The notes under the pieces are model-generated. The model searched no databases and was not told the DNA's origin. It was given only the letters and a program-made list of their open reading frames with translations. The translations under genes were made by a program, and so were the position numbers. This document shows, piece after piece, positions 22,591-35,000 of a stretch of DNA of 64,000 nucleotides. Origin of the DNA: Siderastrea siderea (lineage: Eukaryota > Cnidaria > Anthozoa > Scleractinia > Rhizangiidae); contig OZ034975.1 of the NCBI GenBank assembly GCA_964030785.1, forward strand, positions 41,333,069 through 41,397,068. The letters run 5' to 3'. Position 1 is the stretch's first letter. Each line of letters starts with the position of its first letter.

Positions 22591-23296
22591 TTATTTACTT
22601 ACTTTTGTCACACGATTATCATATGAAATTTGTTCTTTACAAATCGGCTAAGAAAGCACACCGGGACGCTTAAGATTTGCAGGTTTTCCCTTTCATATGC
22701 AGTCCCAGACTGAATATGAAAGGGCAAAAAACCAGTTCCTTTTGTTCAAGCTTAATCACTAACTGATTATAACACATCCTTTTCTCGTTAACAAACGAGT
22801 CAAAAACTTTAACAGAACTGTATACAAATGATAAGCGCCCCTCGTTTTTACTTCTCAGTCTCTTAAGAATTATTGACACAAAAAACTGTTACCAATGTGT
22901 AGTAATGGGCGCGATTAAACAATCAATAACGATTACAGAAATAATTATCTTACCATAACTTTTAAGGAGCTTCAATTTTTTCACGCTATTTTGGACGATC
23001 CTGTAAAGCAAGGTCGCGTTTACCTCAGGGAAACTTGTCACGTGCAAGCTGGTGATAAAACGGTTTAAAATCACATGAAAATCACGAATGATCCGTTAGG
23101 TAAAAGGAAAATAAAAGACACTGCACGAAAATTTGTAAATCAGATAGATATTGTCCATAAACGTGGCGTTCTATTACTAAGCCAAACATAACACCAATTT
23201 CTGTGATTAGTGAACTCAAAAATGTGCGTTAAACCTTCAGTCATTTGTCGTTCGGACCTCTGATTTTGTTAAAGACCATTTACATGAAAGCTAGCC

Positions 23297-23538
23297 TGCA
23301 ATGCAGGCATCTTTTTTGGGCGAGCGAACGCTATAGCCGCCATCTTGGATTTCAAAAGCAGAGGAAGATTGGGGAGAGTTGAAAGAGCAACCGGGGGGGT
23401 GGGGATTAGTCTGAAAAGAAAAGGAGACGCCCTCCCGCCCCTCTCCCCAGTCCCTTAAGATTTTGCAAATCCAACATGGCGGCTACGATTAACAGACATT
23501 TTGGCACTCGCATGCCCCCAGAAAACGCCTGCATTGCA
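23297..23538. mobile_element. 242-bp MITE
   Basis: TGCAATGCAGGC at the left is complementary to GCCTGCATTGCA at the right, and inside, AGCCGCCATCTTGGA faces CCAACATGGCGGCT. The central part is strongly purine/pyrimidine skewed. No frame is present. Confidence 0.65.
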
Positions 23539-25920
23539 TAATAAAACAAAGCTGCTGAGCAGTACTTTCACATGGTGCTGTTTATTACGCTCTACAAGGA
23601 CAGCCTGGCTTTTGAGTCCGAAAAAAGTCCTGGAGTGTGACCATTCGCGTAAAGGCTACTAAGCATTACTTTCGCGAAGTTCTATCCGTTTTACAAGTTT
23701 ACAAGAGTGCAAATTTTGTAAAAATTACCCTTCTTACTCAAGCAAAATAAGATGGCAAGGGTGAACAATCGTGATGAAAAATAGCGTGAACTAGCGTTAA
23801 CAACATACTATTATATATCTCATAAAACGATGCGTTATTTATCTCTATTCGTATTAACATGTTAGCAGCTCAACTTGGCCTATTGCATGTTGGCATAAAT
23901 ATCCACTATGAACAACGCCTGTGGCTAAATACAAGGGTTTAAATAGTAACAAAAGAGCACAATACGCTAAGCGTATCTATCGATCTATAAATAGCCATTG
24001 AGGATACCAAAGGCACGTGCAATTTTACCATATAAGACAAGCAATCTACACCTAATCGCGAGCGAAGTGTTTCGTTGGAGCTCCACCTATTTTGCTGGAT
24101 TTTCCTGTCGTGTCTTATTTTCTCAAACCAAAAAGGGTTATTTATTTTAGGTACCCACAACAGACAAGTTTGGAACCCATTTATGCCAGTTTGAGGAACA
24201 AAACGTTTTTACCAATGCTCGCTACTCGACGAGTATCTACAAAGTTCTCAGCTAAGCGTACTTTTAGTTTAAAATGGACTAGCTCATCTAAAATACGAAT
24301 TTACATATTATTTAAATATTACTACTATTACTTGGGTAACAATCCAGTGTTGAATGTAACGCACTAAATCTAAAATACATACCGGATCAAGTTAAATCAC
24401 AAAAAAGCCAACACCTATTTTATTATTCAGTAGTTGATTTTAATGTGTCTCATTTAACGAAGTGTTCAAGTACATCGAACTTGTATCCTCCTGACATCGA
24501 AGCTAGCTTTCATATCCTATCCTGCCAGCCTTGCAGCAAAGATAAAATTCCTATGCACTGAACGTGGCATGTAGTTCAACTATAATTAATGTTAAAACTT
24601 TATGGAGCCATAAGAACCCAACTTCTTTGTTTCTTTTACCAAATATTACACTATGTAAAAGTGCATTTGCAGAAAATGTCAGCTGTGGCTCGCACAACAC
24701 TTAAAACATAATTCAACAAAACAATACACTAAAAACCTAATTCCTCCCAGTGATACGTTTATGCATCTTAAAATTGTCGATTTACCAAAAGAAAATGAAA
24801 TTTAAATTGCATTACGAACTTTTGAGAAGGGGCATTTAGCACTAAAAGCGATTGGTGCAATTTGTGGTGCAGGTGAAGGCTACTTATCCCATGCCCGGAT
24901 AATAATGTATGGCTTGGAGATTTGGCTTCTAGCCTCTTCTGTGCACGCATGTCTAAACTGCAACTTCTCTTTATACTATATTATAATCTCTAGTAAATTT
25001 CTGTGAATTTTGGTTCTATCTTAACACCAGAAATCACGACCCTCAAATTACAGAAATTTTCTTCATCTTATACGTCTGTGCATATAGAAAAATACTTATT
25101 CGCCCCGCTACAAAAATATCTACTTGTAGAGCTAAGAATGTCTTACAGTATTAGAAGACGTTTGTTAACTGTGAAGGTCGGAGTGGTCCAAGCAAGGGAA
25201 AATTCTCGCACTTAATGGAAAACAACAACATATAGTTAGAGCCACATAAAACGACACCAATGAGCAGTTTTCTGGTAACTGGGCCCACTTGTCTCGGAAA
25301 CTACCCCCTTATACAAATAATTTTTCTTATTTAATTTAAATTGGAAGAGGAAACATTTTAAAACTTCGACATAATTCTAATTTACACAACCTTACGGTTA
25401 CTATAATTCTAACTTACACAACCCTACGTTAAAACATGTTCGCTATTAAATAATTCTAAAAATAAAAGCTTAAATGTTCACCTCTAAATGCAATTTAATT
25501 AAAGGATATTTGTTAGACACAAACGGTAGACAAACTACAGGAGAATCCCAATACTTTATGGTGAAATAGAATGAAAGCAGTCCGCAACATTCTCCTTTCA
25601 TTTTTCACTATGCACCAGAATACTTATAGCCACTCACGAAACCATTGGTGCCACCTGTCTCTGTAAGAAGTCTTACAAGCTCTATTATTTCTTTCTGATT
25701 AAATTTAAACTGGAAGGGGAAAACATCCTTTAACTGACATATAATGAACTTAACACAACCGTACGAATGGAAATTAAAAATTCAAAAACTTTCGCCCTCA
25801 AATTATTCTTAAACAATATTTAACTTACACTGTGTTACAATTAGTACGTGATTCGAATTGCTCATAAAAGTGCAATTCCAAGCACGTGCTAATCAATCGA
25901 CTGCTAAAACGCAAGATTCT

Positions 25921-26063
25921 AAAATTTAGATATCTTACCTTTAAATTATTCTACGTGGTAATTTTATTACCAGGTGTCGTTATTTGCTTATGTAAAATTT
26001 AGATATCTTACCTCTAAATTATTCTACGTGGTAATTTTACCAGGTGTCGTTATTTGCTTATGT
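25921..26063. repeat. Tandem duplication, about 73-bp unit
   Basis: AAAATTTAGATATCTTACCT starts at 25921 and again at 25994; both copies end CAGGTGTCGTTATTTGCTTA. The second copy is 3 nt shorter (loss of one TTA). Confidence 0.8.
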
Positions 26064-26270
26064 AAGCATTAAATAATCATTAATTACTTTAATGCTAAAC
26101 TAGTGGCTCACGGAAAGAGAAGTTTAACTTCTTCCTACTAAGAGAAAATGCGTTGACAACCATGAAACCCAGTCGGATAGGTCCATCAGCTGCCAACCCC
26201 AAATGGCTTCTTCATTTGATTCACTGCAACGAAATGGAAGTCTTGTTAAGCGACATAAAAAATACTCTCA

Positions 26271-26451
26271 ATAGAGCGTTTTCACTAACGTGACCAGCAG
26301 CTATGTAAATTTATTGGAGCAAAAGAAAAATGGTTACATAAGAAAAGACTTCAACTTCCAAAAGATTGGCTTGGTACATAAACACGGCCGCCGTTTCATT
26401 GTTTTTGGTACATCAATATGGCCGCCGTGACGTCATATGAAAACGCCCTAT
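26271..26451. mobile_element. 181-bp MITE
   Basis: The ends ATAGAGCGTTTTCACTAACG and CATATGAAAACGCCCTAT are imperfect inverted repeats. GGCCGCCGT occurs twice inside. It is small and non-coding. Confidence 0.6.
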
Positions 26452-27020
26452 ACACCTCATGAAAAATTGGGCAACATTGATTTTTGTTGCCCAATAACTG
26501 TACCCTAAAGAATATATACATATATAAAACTAGGCTAGTCTAACAAAGGGGCTTGTAGGTATTGGTATCAATACTGGGAATGGTACATCGTTTGCCTGCT
26601 AGTTTTCGAAAAGGCGGGGGGGGGGGGGGAGAAGGCGGGCGTTTATTGAATTTCCTTAGTAAGGGGACCCTGTGGCACTTACATGAAGTTTCAACCCGGG
26701 CCTTTGGGGTGGGGGAGGCATCTATCTAAAGATCACTGATGGGGACACTTGATGACTCCTACATTAAGTCTCGACATGGTCACAGACTCACTTCCCAAGA
26801 GGAGGCGTCTGTACTGAAAATCACTGGCGGTGACACTTTGTGAAGCTTTTACATGAGGTACAGTGCGATGTCGTTGACGTACGGTAAAAACTATCTATTT
26901 GACTCGCATGGGTAATAAGCATGATTAATCCCTTCTCAAGGGCCGTAGGAGCTCCGCAATGAAGTCGAGATGAATCAGTGTTTTTCCGGCCTAATGGGAG
27001 GTGATAATGACTTATGAAAT

Positions 27021-27037
27021 CAGGGCTCGACAAAAGT

Positions 27038-27068
<31 letters not shown>

Positions 27069-28242
27069 GAGGTCGGGCAAGTAACTTTTCATGGTCACTT
27101 GCCCAACGGGCAAGCACCCAGGCAAACCCTCCATTAAATTACATTTTAAGTCTGTCAAATAAATGACAAATAATTAAACACTAACAGCGTACACAACCGT
27201 TTAGCAAAGCTGTGAAAATTGTTAAGTTAAATATCGATCTGGTTTAACGTTTTTATCAGTTGATTTGTCAGTCTTGCAATCGCTTAAAATGACTTTTTCT
27301 AAAACATTTTGTAAGACGTTTAGTTTGAAGCACTTAAAACGTTTTCAACATCCAGATAATCGGTTTTGGTAACAGTAATCAGTCAATTGTTGAAATCCCT
27401 CCCTGACCTTTAACTGGAAAGCCTTTTTCAATTTTGAGGCAAAAATCTACTAGCTATTAGGAGATCCTTTACGCGTTAGTCTTACGAAGGTTTCTTTTCC
27501 TTATTGTTAGTATATTTTTTGCGCTGCATACCACACACCATCTGCAGACAGAATCGAAGCAAGAAAGTGGAGTAAACATATAAGCTTGAGCTTGTGTTTT
27601 ATATAAAATTTTGAATGTGTTGATAAATTGCTTTTCAATCTGTGGCAACTGTAAGTATAAATCAAACATTCGAAGGTCAATTCAGGTTTATAAACGCAAG
27701 CATATTTTCAGGCTTTCCATACTCTGAGGTCTGGAAAGATGACGATCTGAGAACTACATTGGTTGGTTAGCACGAGATCAAAATCTGCCTGAATCAAACT
27801 TCTTTTCACAACGAATGTGCGTTTTGAACGTGGTCTGTTACACATTTAGACAAATGCTTCATTTAACCGTCACTTAATTAATACCTGCTATTACACGTGC
27901 GTTAAAAATAAAATAAAAAACTCTTTAAACTCTGATCCACGCTAACTTAGTGCAGTCAGTCAGTAAACATTGTTACGTACTAGAACGGTACCATGTGATA
28001 GATAGTAAATGTGAACGATCTCCCACATTATATTATATGGCAAACCGTTCAACAGAAGGAGAGCGATCACTCATTTAACACTGAATTTGTGAGATTTTTT
28101 TTCCATGTCTCATGAATTATTAATGAGCATGAGAATTTGTGTTATTTTAACATGGGCAAGTGGGAAATTGGCTCGGGCAAGCAAATTCTGACACCTGCTT
28201 GCCCAAAGGGCAAGCTGAAATTCAAGTTTTTGCCGAGCCCTG
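27021..28242. mobile_element. 1.22-kb CAGGG-ended non-autonomous DNA transposon
   Basis: The element starts CAGGGCTCGACAAAA and ends TTTTTGCCGAGCCCTG, inverted with one mismatch. It is flanked on both sides by the direct repeat TGAAAT (27015-27020 and 28243-28248). Next to each end are sub-terminal copies of a GGGCAAG/CTTGCCC motif. CAGGG ends recall hAT elements, but these make 8-bp target duplications and only 6 bp match here. No transposase is encoded. Confidence 0.75.
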
Positions 28243-28448
28243 TGAAATTTGATAAAAGGAAACGAGTTAAGACGACTCAGGATGACTTTTCCTAATAAAT
28301 GTTTTAAATTTGACCGAACCATAACTTTGCAGCCTTACAACCTAGAAACCCAAAAACTCAGGTTAACATATTATTTACAGCGTTTTTAGACGTTGTGATC
28401 GATCGATCCGACTGACCAAACAAGACAGAACAGTGATGATCATCTTAC

Positions 28449-30931
28449 AGTCAAGGCCGGTCAGGCATTCTCTTCGTTAACGGACTAATGAATTCGTTAA
28501 TGGTATATTGATTCCGTTCGTTGATTGAATAATCCATCCGTGAAATGAATAATCCACTATTCAAATTCACAGGACACCCAAGCATAACATTTGAATACTA
28601 TTAAAAATGGCGTTTCAAAATATAAGACTTTGTATGGGATTTCGAAGCAAACATTTTGAGCAATACATAACAGCAAACTAACTGAATTAAGTTCATGAAA
28701 CATTACATGGTGTTGTTTGCTATCCTTACAACGCATTTTGAGCAATTTTAGGTCTATTTACCTTACTGTGTATTAGTACATGTATAATACATTGACAAGG
28801 AAGGAGTCATTTGGCCCGATTTAGCCACTATCACCGCTCGACATGTTTCGGAATTCGCTCGAATTTACCCACAAATCTAGTTCAGGCTCCCATTCTGACT
28901 TAGCGACTTGACAAAAGGAAGACATACAAGTGATTTTCTCAAAACCAATTGCACATACCTCGTGTCCCAAAACAATTATCAACTGCACAAAATCATAATA
29001 GCATCTCAAAATAGGCCGCCATGGATCCGTGAGGATCCCTATAGCCTCGTTTGACCGCAGTCGGAACTGGACACCAGTCAAATCATGCCCTTATCGGGAG
29101 GGCCACGCTCGTTTTGGTCGTGTTACAATTGTAGTAACTATGACCCGGTACGGACACAAAATTGTCGCTCCAACGTAGTCTGGTTCGCGTGAGAAAATCG
29201 CTGCGTGTTACAAGCGGATAGCAAAAATAAATCATTCCCATTTCTGAATTTATATCCATTTTCAGGGTGTATATTTTCTTGTTTTTTTAATAAGTAGGTT
29301 ACCTGACCGGCTTCATGCAAATATAGAAATAGATATTGTATATACAATTATAACAATTTTAAAATAAAACATTTTCACGCGCGTGAGGATATGAATTTAA
29401 ATGAATTTGCCGACTTCGGTTCGAAAAAATATACCTCAGTGGTATATAAAACCTATCGACGATTCCAAAAAATTGAACACATTCAATTCACGCAGAGTAC
29501 GTATTTAAAATTAACGCAGTAGACTGACCTGTATTACAAACGTTTTGTACATCAACGCAAATATGTTCAATTTACCACGCATGAATAGAAATATAGGAGG
29601 AAGGAGAAACACGGTTCACTTTCTCTTTTTCTTGACTCGTTTTCAGTTTCTAACGGCCAAGACTGTTTTAATTTCTTTTGATAACTTAATTCTGTCCATA
29701 AGGTCACGGAGTCCCGCGCAGCGATTCCACCATTCTCGCGCGAACCAGACTACGTTGGAGCGACAATTTTGTGTCCGTACCGGCTCATAGTTACTACAAT
29801 TGTAACACGACCAAAACGAGCGTGGCCCTCCCGATAAGGGCATGATTTGCCTGGTGTCCAGTGCCGACCGCGGTCAAACGGGGCTATCGGGATCCTCACG
29901 GATCCATGGCGGCCTATTTTGAGAGGCTATTATGATTTTGTGCAGTGGATAATTCTTTTGGGACACGAGGTATGTGCAATTGGTTTTGAGAAAATCACTT
30001 GTATGTCTTCCTTTTGTCAAGTCGCTAAGTCAGAATGGGCGCCTGAACTATATTTGTGGGTAAATTCGAGCGAATTCCGAAACGTGTCGAGCGGTGATAG
30101 TGGCTAAATCGGGCCAAATGACTCCTTCCTTGTCAATGTATTATACACGTACTAACACAGTTAAGTAAATGGACCTAAAATTGCCCAAAATGCTTTGTAA
30201 GGATAGCAAACAACACCATGTAATGTTTCATGAACTTAATTCAGTTAGTTCGTTGTTATGTATTGCTCAAAATGTTCGCTTCGAAATCCCATACAAAGAC
30301 TTATATTTTGAAACGCCATTTTTAATGATATTCAAATATTATGCTTGGGCTTCCTATGTTCAAACTGAGCCTCGATTCAATAATCGAATGTTGATTGGAT
30401 TGATGAACAAAAGCTATACCACATATGGAAGGGAGTGCGACTGCCAAACATGGCGGACTTGAATTAAGAACAGGTAAGTTATTGTAGTATTCTAATTTTT
30501 GCATAAACACGCTGTAAGTATAGAATGTTGCTACTTTTCCTACCGGCGTTGGTACATACGATTAATTCTCCCTTTTGAAATTTGCCGTTTTCGTTACACA
30601 ATACTTGTGAATATTATTTGCAAAAGCTTACTAGTTTGATTGATCGATTGATCTTTGTTGACTGCTGTGACATGCAACCTTTGCGTTAATTTTACAATCT
30701 CATCTTGCACTTTTTGCTAAAAATAAACTTGAAATTTGGCATTTTAGGAGAAACATATGGCAGGGCTTTTGTTCATTAATTAATTCAACATGCCATTATT
30801 GAATCGAGGTGCAATTGGAATATTGGATTATTCATTTCACGAATGGATTATTCAATCAACGAACGGAATCAATTTGCCATTAATGAATTCATTAGTCCGT
30901 TAACGATGGGAACACCTGGCCGGCTTTGACT
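28449..30931. mobile_element. 2.5-kb fold-back element with about 0.75-kb arms
   Basis: Left arm 28449-29206 and right arm 29717-30931 are inverted copies; outer ends are AGTCAAGGCCGG and CCGGCTTTGACT. The right arm carries about 450 extra bp near 30365-30810. Because of the symmetry the same 86-codon frame appears on the - strand at 28821-29081 and the + strand at 29847-30107, both starting M.GVQ.R and sharing LGHEVCAIGFEKITCMSSFC. No known domain was recognised in it. The spacer at 29207-29716 is unique. Confidence 0.75.
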
Positions 30932-31709
30932 ATAACAAAGTCCAAGGCACAATTGCCACTAGACACTTGAGAAAAGAAACGTGCAATAAGTACGATATTT
31001 TATCACATTTTCAAGTCGAGATTTCCTCTTAGTCTTAGCCAGTCGTATTGCTGATAAAATTTACCTTGCCCCTTGCAATTTGGTTCTTCGTGATACAATT
31101 TGTGTCAAGTAAGTGTGTTTTGGGTGAAATTCCCAAATTCACACTTGAAGGTATGACTTTGCAAAACAAAACGGCTACACTAGAAATAGTACGACTTGCT
31201 GTCTCCAAGACAGTGAAGCAGCGTAAACTATTAATTGCATGACTTGTGTTCTCCAAGATAGCGAACTAAGTGTCACAGACAGATTGCATTTCTATCGACG
31301 AGTAGATCGATTTAACAGCAAATAAACTTCCCAACAACAATCATTTGGCATGACAGTCAGCAAATAATATCTAATTTATCAAAGCAAGCTTTTCATGCAC
31401 GTCGAATCTTTAGATAATGGATTCCAAGCAGGTCCACTAAAGGTCTAAAAATGGACCGCAGTGCCGCATGCGGCAACCAATGAAATTGTGGTTTTCAAAT
31501 TCGAGGAGACAAGGAGCTCACGAGGTAACCACCAACGTGTTACCAAGATTGTTTATATAAAAGAAACCTTTTTTTCTCGGATTCCTCTGAATTTTACAGA
31601 TAGGATTAGAAATGCAATGGGGCAAAACTGGACTAGCCTGAGGACATTCAGGATTAGGTTCTTGGAAATGGAGTAGCAACCGGTTTCTTACCATTTTTTC
31701 CCCCTAAAA
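30932..31709. other. Intergenic region between the two convergent receptor genes
   Basis: No coding feature was supported. The 3' UTR of the - strand gene should lie here, just left of its stop codon at 31710. Confidence 0.4.
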
Positions 31710-32051
31710 TCAAATTGAAACAACAACTTCCGCCCTGTTCTGCTCTTTTCCATCTCCAGCACGGTCAAGATTGGGATACAAAATGCCGACATTTGTATCA
31801 TTATTTACGTCATTCTCTTCCTCATCATTTAAGTCGTTCAAATGATCTCCTCTCTTAGCTCCAGCTGCCTCCTCCTGTGAAGACTCCGAGCCAGCTTCAT
31901 CCGTTTTCACAGGACCTTTTAAGAATTGTGTTATTTCTGCATAGGGTGTTTCTTGGTAGGCAGCGGGCCTGGTTACCGGCTTAGGAGGGCTCACTTCCTT
32001 TTGATGGAATTCCCCAAGGTCGGCATAATGCCCTTCCCCGGGTTGGGCTTT
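31710..32051 (-). CDS. Last coding exon: tyrosine-motif cytoplasmic tail
   Basis: The acceptor ccatcaacag opens the exon at 32051 in phase 0, matching the donor phase at 45521. It encodes [24 protein letters not shown], an acidic segment rich in D, E and N, and [11 protein letters not shown], ending VVVSI and TGA at 31710. YADL, YAEI and YPNL are Y-x-x-L/I motifs. They lack the strict I/V/L/S at -2 of a classical ITIM (except possibly ILYPNL, which has isoleucine at -2), and their spacing does not fit an ITAM. Confidence 0.8.
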   Translation of the reverse strand, partial: KAQPGEGHYADLGEFHQKEVSPPKPVTRPAAYQETPYAEITQFLKGPVKTDEAGSESSQEEAAGAKRGDHLNDLNDEEENDVNNDTNVGILYPNLDRAGDGKEQNRAEVVVSI

Positions 32052-35000
32052 CTGTTGATGGAACAAAGTTCACAGAAACAATGACCACTCGCAACAGAGG
32101 GTGGTTATGTTAAGGAACAATTTAGTTAACCCTTTCACTCCACTTGAAGATGGCGCCAGATCAAAATTTACGCAAAATTTCAAATTTATTTTTAAATAAA
32201 GGAAGACAAAACTGCACTTCCATTTGAATGACCACACTTTAGGATTTCTTTTCCAAACAGCACCACGGGAAAGTAATGTTTAAAAGCTTTCACTTGAACA
32301 GTCAGACTTTAGGATTTCATCTACTGATTCAAACATTTGATCGTCCTTAGACAGTTTAATAAACAGTATCACAGGAAAGCACTGCTCAAGAGCATTCCCT
32401 TGGATGGTGACACTGGGATTTCATTCACGGTCTCTATAGTAAGCAAGGTTTGCTTGACTCAGGGAGTGAAAACGCTAACCTCCAGAGAAAACCAATTTTG
32501 ACGTTGTCTGCTCCTTTGCTGGTTTAAAAAAGTCGGTTAAGTTAGAATGGAAAAGTTGAATCTGTTTGAAAGGGGCCTAAGGAGAAGGACTTGGAATTTT
32601 TATGAGACCACTCCAGCTGGCTGTCAGAGCGCAAATTGAACCTGGAAGCTCTGGATTTCATGTCCAACGCCCGTACTACTGGGCCACACTGCCTCCTCGT
32701 CACCTAAAGAAGACCAGCAATCGTTTTTGACACGTATCTTGTCCTGTATGTATCTTGCTCATTCGCCTCATCGTAAGGCAAACGAGTAATTTTACAGAAA
32801 CCTTCCAAGATGAACATAAAATGGTCTTAAATCAGAAAAAGCTGTTATCGGAAATGCCAAACTATCAACAAAATGATTCAAAAGTGAACACGCAAATAAG
32901 AGCGTTTGGTTAACAACGTAATTTGCAGCAAGAAGCAGACAACGTCTTTCAGCTACAAAGAAGAAAAGAACCGAAAAGAACACTCAGAACAGTGCGTATG
33001 AGTTTATTAACTCTTTTATTCTGGTGGTTATTCATGACACAACAGTTAGACTGTTAATACATTATTTTAATCAATTTGACATGGAGAGGCAACCTTTTTA
33101 ATTTAAATTTATCTGACAACAATCCTTTTGCACAAAACAAGAAACGTTTAAGCAAAATCTTCATAGTTGCGTATTTTAACTCTTTATTGCATGGCAATTC
33201 GCGGCACTTTTAGAGGCAAGGTGCTATGTTTAACATTTAATTTTAATTTGTGTTATGTACATTAAAAGAGCGTTTAAGTAATAGTTCGGTTTCAAATTCT
33301 TCATCGACAGTGACCACCTCGACATCTGTTGATCCACAAAAAGACATTTCTGGTGTGTGGTTTTAATGCAAACATTTCTGCACTTGCCATACGCTGTATA
33401 ACAAGAGAGCTCTTCTTCTTCATCATCATTGCCTCTTTTTTCCTTTGCAACTCAGAACATGCCATTCACTTCTTCTTTGCTTCCAGCATAAATACACTCT
33501 TGGCAATGCTTCACCATGCATTCATACAATTCCCAACATGCAATTTACCTTCTTCTTGCATCTAGCATAAATACATTCTTGGCGGCACGTCATCAGACAT
33601 TCATGCAATTCCCAACATGCAATTCACTTCTTCTTTGCATCTAGCATAAATACATATTTGACAACCCTTCACCATGCGTTCATGCAATTCACTTCTTCTT
33701 TGTATCCAGTATAAACAATCTTCGCGGCACTTTACCGCGACCAACATGTGTTACTGCCGTGATAAAGCCATTTTTGAGGGCGAATGTTTTTCTGATTTCT
33801 TTCACTATTGAAGCCATTGTGGACAATGGCTTCCTGGATTGCAAGAGACGAAGATAGATGGCGTACCAGTAAACAGACTGAGAACTGAACAAACAACCAG
33901 GTCAATAAACAGCCTCAACCTCGTGAAATGACGAAAGTTTTCACTTGGTTCCACAACGATTTGCTGTCTGTCAAAATGTCAGACACAGGCAAGTCTTTGA
34001 AAGGATTACTCTAACACTAGATAAAGTCCTGTGTACCATTTTACTCATTTAAGGAAAATAAGCAATTTTTGGCGGGGAGGGGACGGGGGCAAATAAGGCT
34101 GCAAAGCTATGCTGCACTTTCCCAGTTGAAGTAAATCACAGCTAGTAGCTTTTCTTCCTTGCAAGGAAGTGTCTGAAATCTCTTTCCAAACGTTTCTATC
34201 GATAGGACAGTACAACATTACACATTTTACCTTAGACTGACCGGATTTACCAGCGCTTTCGACACAATGATGTGTTTGCAATCCATTATAACCGGACCAT
34301 TTTAATTTTTGCCTTTCAAGTTCTTTCTTAAAAGTAGAGGGACCGGACCCTTTTTTGCTCAAGGTGGAAGGACCAGTGTGTTGTTAATAAGATAATATTT
34401 AAGTCATTTGTGTACACAAACACCTTGCCCTAGAATATTTATAATTCGTCACACGTGAGAACGTTGAGCTCTCAAGTTTTAAAGGAAACAAGTAAAGAAT
34501 AAACGGGACAATTAGTACCAATCCTGAGCCGAAGTTTCTGTTGTATCTTGGACCCCTTAGACTAAACGCAGTATCTGATAATCAGAGGTATTTTTTTAAA
34601 TTAAGCAATTGGTTAAATGTTTGCAGAGCTTGAATTTTTAAAAAAAGAATGGTTAAGGAAAAAATTTAAGTGTTTAGTATTAACTGGCTGCCTGGTCAAT
34701 TGTATTCACAATGCTACTTATTAAGAACTTCTATTCTGTCACTTGTTAACCTTGATAACACAATTCTGTAGTTAACGTTTTTGTTATTAAACCAAGAGTT
34801 TTGAAAATTAATTAGGAGTGCTGTCAAAGCTGTTCTTGAACTTAGGGAAAAACGTAAAACGTACTGGGTTAACAGCAAAAATGTTCGTTAGGTTGTTTTA
34901 TTTACAAATTTATTAAGAATCTGACGTTTGTTAAATAAACGACTCAAACTTTTTAACAGAATTTAAAGAGGGAAACACTAAGTGAACACTGGTGTTAATG

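Larger units (their letters stand above)
22591..26270. other. Intergenic DNA, mostly featureless
   Basis: No coding region is supported. The stretch holds the MITE at 23297-23538 and the tandem 73-bp repeat at 25921-26063, both listed separately. Short frames on both strands lack motif, codon or splice support. Confidence 0.5.
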
